Source: Cadophora sp. MPI-SDFR-AT-0126 (lineage: Eukaryota; Ascomycota; Leotiomycetes; Helotiales; Ploettnerulaceae). From it: a DNA stretch of 64,000 bases. The stretch lies in NCBI GenBank assembly GCA_020747065.1, contig JAGMVK010000008.1, positions 124,001 to 188,000 of the forward strand. Direction: 5' to 3'. The position numbers and the translations under genes were made by a program. Positions 55,052-64,000 of the stretch are shown one piece after another (position 1 is the first letter of the stretch; each line of letters starts with the position of its first letter). The notes beneath the pieces were generated by a model, which was not told where the DNA came from, searched no databases, and worked only from the letters and a program-made list of their open reading frames with translations.

Positions 55052-56659
55052 ATGGTCAATCTTGCTGCCTTCCTGACTCTCTTTGCTATTACTCCTTCCC
55101 TAGCTGTCACTCCTGATAGCAATCCTCATGATCGGGGTTGCATAACGCCAACCGGTATTGATGACGAAACTCCTGGAGCACTCTCGTCAGCCAACTTTCA
55201 GCCTCTCGATGTCGATAACATCATTAACTTTACCATCGCACTCCAAGGGTCGCGGATCCTCTCTCGTGAGACCCCCATCCAGTTTCAACTCATCAACTCC
55301 GCATCCGGCACTTTTTACGCAGTCCTTGCCTCTTATGAACCCAAGGCACTGGACCCTTGGGGCCGAGTGGAGGTGATGAATCGCCGCCGTCGTTGCAAAG
55401 GTAGCAGCTCTGCCGACGAGGCACTCTTTCATCTGCATCGAAGTGTCACAATGGCCTACAACTCCTTGTATCTTATCCGACGTTATACCACTCCGGACTT
55501 GGACACTATCATGTCTGCAGAGATTGATCGTCTTGGGCTCGATTCCACAAAATGCAAGAACGATCCGTCCGAATGCGACGACAATAGTACGCCATGGGGC
55601 TTGGCATATGCTGTGATCAACGATACCCTTAGCTGGTTCAGCCGCGACGGTTGGAACAAAGCTGGCAAACTTGCCCGGGAGTTCAACCCGCGTCCATATC
55701 AGGATTGGCGGGATGAGCCTTACCATCCTGTCAATCCTCCCTGGGACGTGACGGACAAGACTCGCTGGACGCCTCTCTTGGAAGACAACAAGCTGGGATA
55801 TCTGTTCCACCAGACTCATGTCGTTTCCCATATCGGCCAGACTGGAAAGACCATGTATGTCTCCAATGAGGAGCATTGCAGACGTACCCTGGAGGACCCA
55901 AAATACGATTTACAGAAGGAGCTGAACCTGGCACTTGAGCGCTCCTCTAGGCTTGACGATAAAAGCAAGATGGAGATTGAGTATTTCGACTCGAAGGTCA
56001 CCAGTCTCCCACCGCTCCTGGATCAGTACTGGAACAGCAAGAACGTTTCCGCATTCGAGCGCCGGTACGAGAACTACGCTTTAAACTCGGCCATTTACGA
56101 AGCTACACTCTTGTCGTGGCGATTGAAAATCGAGCACGACCTCATACGCCCAACTACTGTCGCCCAGCAGTATGGCGTCGGAAAGGTTGCTAAGGCTTTT
56201 GCTGGTCCTGGAGCCGGCATCCAGGACATCCCAGTCGACCAATGGGAGCCCTATATCCGCACTATGCCCCATTCCGAGTTTCCTTCTGGAAGCTCCTGCT
56301 TCTGTGAGGTCTTTCGCGAGTATGTCACGTTGGTCTCTGGGAAGGATGACGTTGATGTGCCGCTCGTTGCCAAGTTTGCCGCGGGCTCTTCGAAAGTCGA
56401 GCCCGGGATCACGCCTTCTGAGCCCATCACATTGTCCTGGTCAAAGTGGAGTGACGTTTACGAGGCGTGCGCTCAGAGCCGACTGAACGGAGGTGTGCAC
56501 TTCTCCGCATCAATTCCGGCTGGTCGTGACCTTTGCTCTGGCTTGGCGAAGACCGCTCGGGAGGCCGTATTGGATCTTGTCAATGGCAGAGTTCCAAAGC
56601 ACGTCACTCCATTCGACTCCCCTCTGCCTTCTCAAAAGAGATGCAAGCAGAGAGCCTGA
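55052..56659 (+). CDS. Secreted vanadium-haloperoxidase/PAP2-like protein
   Basis: ATG 55052 begins a signal peptide (MVNLAAFLTLFAITPSLA), better than the in-frame start 57 bp upstream. 535 residues, no introns. C-terminal motifs follow the vanadate/phosphate-binding order of vanadium haloperoxidases and PAP2 phosphatases: K359-x6-R366-P (KIEHDLIRP), PSG-S at 411-414 (EFPSGSSCF) and S476-R477-x5-H483 (SRLNGGVHF). The canonical PSGH histidine is Ser here, so acid-base behaviour would differ; this may be a trait of the subfamily. Many Cys and several NxS/T sites fit secretion. Likely reactions would be halide oxidation or phosphoester hydrolysis, unproven. The gene is flanked by transposon relics but is itself not RIP-mutated. 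Confidence 0.75.
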   Translation: MVNLAAFLTLFAITPSLAVTPDSNPHDRGCITPTGIDDETPGALSSANFQPLDVDNIINFTIALQGSRILSRETPIQFQLINSASGTFYAVLASYEPKALDPWGRVEVMNRRRRCKGSSSADEALFHLHRSVTMAYNSLYLIRRYTTPDLDTIMSAEIDRLGLDSTKCKNDPSECDDNSTPWGLAYAVINDTLSWFSRDGWNKAGKLAREFNPRPYQDWRDEPYHPVNPPWDVTDKTRWTPLLEDNKLGYLFHQTHVVSHIGQTGKTMYVSNEEHCRRTLEDPKYDLQKELNLALERSSRLDDKSKMEIEYFDSKVTSLPPLLDQYWNSKNVSAFERRYENYALNSAIYEATLLSWRLKIEHDLIRPTTVAQQYGVGKVAKAFAGPGAGIQDIPVDQWEPYIRTMPHSEFPSGSSCFCEVFREYVTLVSGKDDVDVPLVAKFAAGSSKVEPGITPSEPITLSWSKWSDVYEACAQSRLNGGVHFSASIPAGRDLCSGLAKTAREAVLDLVNGRVPKHVTPFDSPLPSQKRCKQRA

Positions 56660-57600
56660 TGTTGAAGGATCTACATGGAGGTATGAAGCTTTCTATCGGA
56701 CAGCTATCCCGGTTTTAGGATTCTTCTTATGGCTGTCCGCGTCATCCAACCTTGGCATAAGACTCCCACCTGGTACATCCAGTGGCTGGTCGCTCGTAAA
56801 CTTGTGATACTTTCCCCAAGTGAATGGAGCAGATTCGTACGCAGGTCCCTGTTGAGGGTGAGGGCCATGTTATCGTTTGAACAGAGCATTACAAAATTTC
56901 AATTCTACTACTCGTGAACAAAAAGTTCGCTTTCAGCAATCCACCATACAATAAGCCTGAAGGGTCATATCAATAGTGTATCCGGATAGGACTGAACATT
57001 GCTGGGTTGATTAGTGTCTATTGTTAGTATGAAGTGTTAATTACTCGCTGCAGTTCTTCTCTATCTTTCGCTGTCGCATGACAGAGTTCCATCCATGATG
57101 GGAAGGTAACATAACCGTCGGGATCCAGGAATTTGTTTCGGAGACTCCCACGCAGGAGGTCAAAGACTGGCTTCCATCCTCATATATGCAGTATTCTAGT
57201 CTCCCTAAACTATCATTAATGGATTTGCCAATCTCCAATTTTAATTGAGGGGGTGAACACACCTGCTGGATTCTTTGTAATCCTGGTGCAATTTTTGGAT
57301 TTCCTCCCGTATTCCGCCGGATGATCGCCCCGCTCTCTTCGAAACATCATTCAATCTGGCCGACATACGCCTTTAGGCCTCAAGAGAGTGCATCAGCATC
57401 CCACTTCTTCTGTCTCTATTTAAGAAATTTGATCTCTCGATGAACTTTGTGGAAATGCTTCGCTGCAACCCAAGCTTTTGGCGTCAGACAGTGGCTTCCG
57501 ATACCGGGAAGGGCAAATCTCAGACAATCGAAACAGGCTTGGGTATGAATACGGCCACCCTGACTGGTACTTTTGACTTGTTTCAGATTTCTGCTATAAT
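56660..57600. other. Intergenic, no gene seen
   Basis: 3' flank of the haloperoxidase-like gene. Short frames on both strands. From about 57440 the plus strand reads loosely like coding sequence and may belong to the disrupted gene that follows. Confidence 0.3.
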
Positions 57601-58027
57601 GTGCCATTCCCCTGGCTACAAGCCGATACCGCCCGTAGCATTGGTCAGCCCTTTTTGTTCTCAACGTCCGCCTATGCAAGAATAGACCACAAAGGTCTTC
57701 CAACTTTTACGTCATATTTCAATGTTAAACACGATTGGATCGACTCGATTCGGGAGAAATGGCAAAAGTCTCTTCTTTCTCTTGCGGCGCAAATGGACAC
57801 ATCTATCCTACTTGATCACCATGCGCTTCTTTCCATGGGTCTTCATGAGCTTGAACAGAGTATGAGATTCTTAGAATTCATGCTTATTTGGCAAGTATGC
57901 TATTAAGTCCCCATTCTCTTTTTCGGTAATGAAGCTGATAATTCTGGTTTTCAAGGAGAAACTCGACTCAGCACACATATGGCGAGCCCGATAGCTCAAC
58001 TTGAAATTACGGTGAACGCATCTCATA

Positions 58028-59335
58028 AGTAAGAGCTGGCGGCATTACTCGGCGTACACCCATGTGAACCTTATCTTTCCCCCCATAACAACGCGTCCTC
58101 CACATAATAATAACGCGTCAACACCTCTAAAATGGACGATTCTATACTCTCTTCCCCAATTAAGGCAAATCATAAGCCTGGAGAGATGTGGCCCCCTACG
58201 GTACGAGCAATTGCACGTGCAATGCGTCGAGATGGTCACTCGTACGGGCAAATCACGAAAAAGACTGGAATTGGCCTTACAAAAGATCTGCGCCGCACCT
58301 TCTTCAGCGAATCCACGTAAAGGCAAGACTTTCAAACCTCGTCTTCTTAAGAAGAAAGATATCAAACGAATCTTTACGTTTGTTTCTCAATCGTGGGCTA
58401 ATCGAACTAAGTCTTGGGCGCGTATTAAAGCCGAGCTTCACTTACCGGCCTCTACTACAACTATTCGCCGTACAATAAAACAACACGGGTATCGTCGTTG
58501 TGTTGCTTGTCGTCGCCCTTTTATCTCAAAAGCACAAGCTGCTAAGAGACTAGCTTTTGCGCTGAAGTATCGTTGGTGGGGAACAGCTGAGTGGAAGCGT
58601 GTCATTTGGAGCGACGAGGCAACCTTTGAGACAGGGAAACGAGGAAGGATTTGGGTCACACGTCGACCGGAGGAAAAGAATTGCCCAGATTGTATTCAGT
58701 CGGTTTATAGGAGTGGACGAGTTAGTGTGATGGTTTGGGGAGCAATTGGTTGGAATTGGAAGTCTCCTCTAGTATTTCTCGTGAAGGAAGAGGGACGAAA
58801 GGGTATTTGCAGTACTGCTTACACGAGTCAAGTCCTTGAAGGTATTATTAGTCCTTTCTGGGATTCTCTTACATCGGAGCAACGAGCTGAGATGATATAT
58901 ATGGAAGATAGATCGAAGGTTCATAAGGGAAAGGCTCGTTTGTGGCGTTTATAAAAAGGTTTATGAGGTTTTGATTGGCCACCTTCTTCTCCTGACCTCA
59001 ATTCGATCGAGAAAGTGTGGAGATGGACGAAAAACGAGATCACGAAGCTTGATACAGTTCCTACTTCGATTGAAGATATAAAAGAGGTTCTAACTGAGCT
59101 GTGGAATAAGATTGATCCAAAGGATTGGAGATATTTAACCGAGAGGCTCACGTGTAAAGTGGAGGACGTAATTGCGTGCAATGGAATGGCAACTGTACAT
59201 TAAAAATTGGGGGAATTATAAAGGAAAGGTGTTTGTACAAGTATATTGAGTTTTAAAGCAATTGGAGTTGTTATGGTTGAAGAAATAACAAGTGTTTAAT
59301 TAGGTGTACGCCGAGTAATGCCGCCAGCTCTTACT
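58028..59335 (+). mobile_element. Tc1/mariner transposon with intact ends
   Basis: 1308 bp. Terminal repeats of about 33 bp are essentially perfect: AGTAAGAGCTGGCGG, then CATTACTCGGCGTACACC, at 58028-58060, and the complement at 59303-59335. TA flanks both sides (58026-58027 and 59336-59337). Size and ends are textbook for the superfamily. The transposase inside is broken, but the ends could still be moved by a related active transposase. Confidence 0.93.
58132..59203 (+). pseudogene. Mariner transposase, frameshifted with two stops
   Basis: ATG 58132 (MDDSILSSPIKANHKPGEMW) opens the helix-turn-helix (RAIARAMRRDGHSYGQITKK). A frameshift near 58275 moves the reading to a second frame: QKICAAPSSANPRKGKTFKP, VIWSDEATFE (first Asp), VSVMVWGAIGWNWKSPL and YMEDRSKVHKGKARLWRL (second Asp). 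TAA and TGA near 58952 and 58964 interrupt it. Then DWPPSSPDLNSIEKVWRW (third catalytic position, Asp) and the C-terminus to TAA at 59201-59203. Stops fit CAA-to-TAA and CGA-to-TGA. About 350 residues if unbroken, normal for the family. Confidence 0.82.
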
Positions 59336-59699
59336 TAGGCCAGATGTCGGCGTATTTGTCGGCTATCGAGATGATCCGACACATTATTGGTAGTTTGAAG
59401 ACCTCCGGCATGAAGGAAGACCAGCAAAGTCCGAGAGTTGAAGAGTCAACCCTGATCATCTCCAAACTTACTCTAAGGAATGAAAATCTAGAAGGATTGA
59501 GTTCAACCCTAAAACTGCATATTGAGCGTCTTGTAAAGGTCATGCGAGAAATTCAGTCAACGGTTTGTCGGCTTCATAATAAGAGTTATAACCTGCTGAG
59601 TTGGACAATAATAAGCTAATGAATGGTGTCATCAACAATGGTCTTATCAATCATTGCCCTCCGTGACAGCAATATGATTGGCCATGTCAGTTGGCGGGG

Positions 59700-59870
59700 T
59701 TGTGTGCAGTAAACAGGATTCGACTGATTAATTAACACTACAGCTACTGAGGCTTTTATAAGCCATCTAAACGATAGGCAGCCGTAGGCTCCAATATTAA
59801 AAGCTAGGTAGAAATGACACTGATGATAGATGAATCAATTATGTGATTCATCATGTGACTCATACCAACC
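59700..59870 (-). repeat. hAT leader relic 2, minus strand
   Basis: The complement matches 54140-54290 and 22040-22180: ATGAGTCACATGATGA, TTTCTACCTAGC, GGAGCCTACGGCTGCCTATC, AGCTGTAGTGTTAATTAATC. Again no transposase follows. Relics 1 and 2 face each other across 5.4 kb with the haloperoxidase gene and the mariner between them. Confidence 0.6.
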
Positions 59871-62252
59871 AACATCAGACGAGTTAGAAATAATTGAATG
59901 CGGATATCTTTGTTTCCAAAATAAACCAGCGAATGATTACAGTGGCGATGCGGTAGCTATCTGGACCCGAAGAAAAGCTCCACAAGAAAAGAAAGGGCAT
60001 ATAGTTTCAAATTCCAAGTCCGCGCGGATTGAACGACTATTCACATCAAACCTACCTCATCTCATATATTTCGCAAACTCCTCTCTCTGGTTTATAATAC
60101 AGTTTGGATGGCTCCCTCACTCGATACGCCTGCCCAGTCCTATCAATATATGTCGAATGACTCCCCCTCGAATTTCGGCGTAACCGCCGCGATCTCCCCA
60201 CCGTGGGCTCCTCCCTAGGAGTATAGGAGTCATACTGTAGGGATGGGGAATTGAGCTACAGAACAACCTAACACGACACGTCATGTTCTATCACGACACA
60301 AATTGCCTCCCCTTCTTGATCCTCCCCATCTCCAAAGACTATCAAAATATTCCATGTCGCAAATCGAAATACCACCAAGATGGAAAACTCATCATCACCG
60401 TCGCCATCACCATTATCCTTACCACTTTCATCACCGTTAAGGGCACATCTCCACAAAGGCCATCTCTTCGCCTCGATCACCAACCACCGTCCTAGCATAA
60501 AATACCTATTATAATATTCATGTCGATATCGATACGAGTACGGTACATGACAAAATAAAATAGAAACGAAAAGTCATAGATGTGCATGCTTTCTTGTCGC
60601 AATCCGCTGTTGTCAAATTATTGGCTTTATCGTCATCTCCAGTCTTGATTCCACTGGTTGACCGCGAGCCTGTCTCCTTAGTATCTGGGGCCACATAACG
60701 ATCCTGTACACCGCCGTTCTCCTTGTCGATACCGTGGATAAGTTCATAGAGGAAAAGACGAGCCGAACTACACCATTGACACTCAGATAATAATTCTTGG
60801 GTATGAGTCCTGGGAGATTCTCTGATAGGATGATACTCTTGCTGTGGAAGCTTGCCATTGATAGGAGCGTTCTGCTTAGCAACATCCTAGTCTGTGAGCG
60901 TTCTCGCAATGTTTGTACACGAGTGGTCTTGCCGTTTTAAGTCATCGTGTGTTGTTGACTCCCCCAGACCATTCTCTAATATGAACGGAGAATCTCGGTT
61001 TGTTCTTGATAATCTGGATCTCGCTATTGGAAGTAGACTTGGTTTCCGGAAGGTTGTCTGCATTTCGGAGTTGGGTTGGATGTAGGGTTCGCTATATTTG
61101 TATCCTCAGGGGGTTTCTATACTAAATGTAAAGGTTGTATGGAAACCACAACCGGTACATACTCTGCTCAGAGCATTCAGAAATCTGCCTTCCTAGACTT
61201 AGTTTGTTTTAGGGATTGCTGAAAGTATTTAGTGTATACCAGTTACGTTGCAATTCGACTTGGGAAAGCTTGAACAGAGATTTATATAAGTACATTACCT
61301 GCGGGTACCACTAACTTAAGAATGAAATCCCGCAGGGCTCATAGGCCTTAGAGAGCCTCTCATCCTGGACGCAGTAGTTTGAGTCATCACTCCAGTCCAC
61401 TGGTTTTATGATTGGTCCCTCATGGTTAATAAAGTGTGCAACTTTGCGTACGATCTTTCATGCAGAATGGGTAAGATATATTTATAAATGATTAAAGAGA
61501 GGTAAAGGTACGAAAGCAAACGGATGGAAAGAAGGTTAGTGATAAGGCAGTGGTTTACCATTTCTTAGGTAATCTTTGATTGACTTGGTAGCGGGGAAAA
61601 GTTAAAGGATTGATAATTTGGGACTATTGTATTATTCTCTAGCTTCTGATTTTATTCCACAACTAAACTGCTGTTAATGGAATCTTTACTAAGTCCTATG
61701 AGCGTTGGAAATACTCATTAGCCTGTTTCTTTGATATTGTTCAATGATTGTTAGTGAGCTCCGAGCTCTGGAGCTCGGGGTCTAAACTAGTTTAGGTCAA
61801 GATTGTCCCGCCACAAAGTTAATATCCGTAACCTCTTTAATTAGGGCAGCCGCTTTGCTTGGGCAGATCTCTTGTCCCGACTTGAGCTCAACGAGATCGT
61901 CGATCGCTATGACTTTACCGCGGCGTACGCTTCCTCCTGGCCAGCAGGCTCCTCTCGCATAGAATTCTATTCCAATAAGTCAGACACCGTAAATCCCATG
62001 GAAAACAAAGCAAAGGATGATTCAAGGACGATTCGGTACGTTTCGTTTCCCAAATCCCGATCTGGGAAACTAAGCCTAATCGGTAATTAAAGCCTCGGCA
62101 ATTTTGAACGTTGGGCTTCGCGCCCCTTTTCCAGCCGCCAATGTACATCCAATGCGTTCCTAACTCCTTACTTTACTACTTACTATGTTTGTACCTATCA
62201 ATCCAGACTCTAAGAGATATGTTCAGATTCTGTCCCATTCTCTTGCTCGATA
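59871..62252. other. Intergenic, no gene seen
   Basis: About 2.4 kb of normal to slightly AT-rich DNA. Only short frames (for example 59830-60183, 60613-60909, 60894-61085, 61872-62090), none with a recognisable domain. Contains a short hairpin at 61761-61778. Confidence 0.35.
61761..61778. repeat. Short hairpin-forming palindrome
   Basis: CCGAGCTCTGGAGCTCGG: 8-bp arms around a 2-base centre, directly preceded by another GAGCT. May be chance. Confidence 0.4.
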
Positions 62253-62860
62253 ATGTCAAAGAATAGCCTCCTAGACCTGCCACTAGAGATTCGCAATGAA
62301 ATTTATCGTCTTGCTTTAGTACAGTCTGACTCGCCCCTAAAGCCGAATGTTCGGAGGCTCTTCTCCATCGCCGAGGGACACGAAAGGACTCTGGATCCCT
62401 ACGGTGTAGAGAGTACCCTATCTCTCGCACGCACGTGCAGCCAGATCCACGACGAGGCAATCGCAGTTTATTATGGCAAGAATAACTTCGAGTTTGATAA
62501 CATATACGATCTCTACGTCTTCCTATACATGGTCAGCTGGGAGTGTCGACGGTGCATCAAGGCTATCTCCTTTGCTTATTGAGGAGTATGCCAGAAGGAA
62601 GTGTTCGAGCTGCTCAGTGATTGCACGCGCCTTTAGTAATTAGATATCACGATTAGACGTGAGACAACTAAGGGTGCGCGATACCCGCAGAAGGATATAT
62701 GGAAGGCGAAAGGGATGTCTGCGTTGCGGAAAGTCCGCGGGTCGGAGAACTTGAATCTGATGATTCAAGAAGTCGGGTATTAATCGTATAGGGTATATGA
62801 GAAGCACTTTAGCGATTAGCATATTAGGGACGTTACGATAGTATTGAAATCTGAGTTAAT
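62253..62860 (+). pseudogene. F-box-like/2EXR-type fungal protein, broken by stops
   Basis: ATG 62253 opens with LLDLPLEIRNEIYRLALV, the usual start of the large ascomycete family of short F-box-like proteins, and continues with LARTCSQIHDEAIAVYYGKN and CRRCIKAISFAY to TGA at 62580. The same frame goes on beyond: GVCQKEVFELLSDCTRL, two adjacent stops, LDITIRRETTKG, KDIWKAKGMSALRKVRG, as family members do. The stops are TGA/TAG/TAA of C-to-T type. The gene borders RIP-type AT-rich DNA starting about 62870. Ubiquitin-ligase adaptor function is only a family guess. Confidence 0.6.
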
Positions 62861-62869
62861 AAGTGGCAA

Positions 62870-64000
62870 AATAGAGGAAGTATAGCTAAGTGGAAATGAA
62901 TAAATAAATTAAAAATAAATAGAAAAGGAAAATAAAATTAGAAGATCTTAGGTTATTGCTCAGATAAATATACTAGTATGCTAGCTAAAGTCTAGACCCT
63001 GTCGAGACGGGATGCAAAATATGAATCTGAATAGAAAATAGAGAGTCTGCTCTAAATATTTGGTGTGCTACGATATCACATAGTGTAAGCTAGCTTCGGT
63101 ATTAAGATAAAGTAAGACGAAACTTCTATATATTGAATATCGAAAGTCGAAAGGGTTAAGGAGAGTGGTAAAGAGAAATATTTTGTTTCGTAAGAGTTAG
63201 AAATATATCTATATCTATATTAATTACTCTATCTATTAGGAAAAGCGTTACTAATTTACTAGATACTGTAAAATCTATAAATATATTCTCTTCTTATAGC
63301 TAGAATTAATCTAAGTAAATGTAAGAGGAGTTTTTCTTAGAGAAAACTAGAGCTAGTTAAATGTATACCTCTTATAATTTCCTCTAATAGCCTTGATTAT
63401 TAGGACGACTAGTACTACGTTTAGTGACCTGATAGCGGGATCCGGAGATAGCGCTTAGTTAGGAATAGATAGAAGCTTATTAGGGAGCTAGTCCACTAGT
63501 AGTAGTAGCTCTAGAATAGGTATGTTCTAGGTTAGGGTTATCTTTTTTAGTGGACTATTAGCTTATAGCCTAGGCAATAGCCTTAGTATTCGTCGGGTAC
63601 TTATAGACTGTCTAGTTAAAGACGTAGTTATATTAGAATCCTTTATGTATAAAGAGATCACGGAAGATCTTTTAGAGGTAGGCGTAGTTGAGCTTATTAT
63701 TGAAGCGCAAGGATCGAGTATAATTAAGATAAATAGCGAACTTATTTAGGAAGCTGCGGTAAAGAATCTTAGTTAGTGTAGTTATCTTCTTCTCTATAAT
63801 ACGATTATGCTTCTCTTTTTTAGTAGTACTTTTTAGACTTTCCTAAGAAAGTGAATTATAGTAGAAGTAGAGTATTGCGTATCTAATGGACTCTATATTA
63901 TTGTAGTGGGACTACTCTATATAAGTTAGTGTTAATTTGGGTTAAGGCTGAAATACTTACTAACGCCTAAGTATGTATTAATTGACGTATAACGAGCTAT
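62870..64000. other. RIP-type AT-rich DNA, unidentified repeat
   Basis: TpA-rich, CpA/TpG-poor, no open frame of any length. Fragments in all frames are closed by stops. Probably a mutated transposon continuing beyond the window; no diagnostic motif seen. Confidence 0.55.

Larger units (their letters stand above)
57601..59619 (+). pseudogene. Unidentified gene split by a mariner element
   Basis: The left part, about 57601-57892, reads as ordinary protein (NVKHDWIDSIREKWQKSLLS, HALLSMGLHELEQSMRFLEF). A donor GTATGC after CAA and an acceptor TTTTCAAG would join it over about 80 nt to EKLDSAHIWRAR, followed by in-frame TAG and TGA. The reading then crosses the mariner insertion (58028-59335, one TA removed) in the same frame into LIGQMSAYLSAIEMIRHIIG and TLKLHIERLVKVMREIQSTV, ending at TAA 59617-59619. 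Helical and Leu-rich at both ends, no domain recognised. Frame continuity across the TA site supports a single broken gene. Confidence 0.45.

Noticed and set aside
55187..55876. 229-codon minus-strand frame
   Set aside because: Antisense shadow of the haloperoxidase-like gene, no domain.

Overview
The window looks like a repeat-rich stretch of the genome of a filamentous ascomycete (Pezizomycotina). Evidence: short spliceosomal introns (46-150 nt) with fungal branch sites (CTAAC/CTGAC type), host genes of fungal families, a fungal transposon set (Ty3/gypsy, Tad/I-type LINEs, Fot1/pogo, Tc1/mariner, hAT, piggyBac, Helitron), and blocks of 1-7 kb in which CpA and TpG are almost gone and TpA is everywhere. 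That is the mark of repeat-induced point mutation (RIP). In-frame stops of the kinds TGG>TAG, CAA>TAA and CGA>TGA support the same reading. I cannot name a species.

Layout. 1-1.9 kb: a small two-exon gene of unknown function. 1.97-9.72 kb: a complete, heavily mutated gypsy element with 222-bp LTRs and a 5-bp target duplication. 9.83-11.64 kb: a Fot1/pogo transposon inserted in a Helitron-type gene (11.64-13.28 kb). 14.0-14.7 kb: an intact lipocalin-like gene, with a mutated inverted copy at 18.65-19.31 kb. 16.2-18.0 kb: a LINE end whose RNase H is split by a hAT-type MITE. 19.4-28.3 kb: a nested complex of two head-to-head LINE copies, a nearly intact hAT and a piggyBac. 28.6-43.3 kb: the main host-gene island, with a coiled-coil pseudogene, a calpain-like protein, a large Vsb1/SLC26-type transporter with STAS and cyclic-nucleotide-binding domains, a conserved fungal protein and a RING-like protein, with LINE 3' fragments scattered between them. 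43.6-53.3 kb: a LINE ORF1, then two inverted RIP-mutated 3-kb hAT copies around a 1.66-kb degraded coding segment, then a truncated mariner. 53.6-62.9 kb: a MITE relic, two leader relics of the 22-kb hAT family, a secreted vanadium-haloperoxidase-like enzyme, a gene split by a mariner, and an F-box-like pseudogene. 62.9-64 kb: RIP-type AT-rich DNA.

The host genes do not form an evident pathway. The window is best read as a rearranged, transposon-laden segment in which a few host genes survive. The strongest points are the exact nesting relations, hAT ends without target duplications that join unrelated sequences, a calpain with its catalytic Cys replaced by Ser, a haloperoxidase-like enzyme lacking the PSGH histidine, a probable GC-AG intron in the transporter, and the live/dead lipocalin pair. 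Gene models with introns were built by eye from splice signals and frame continuity.
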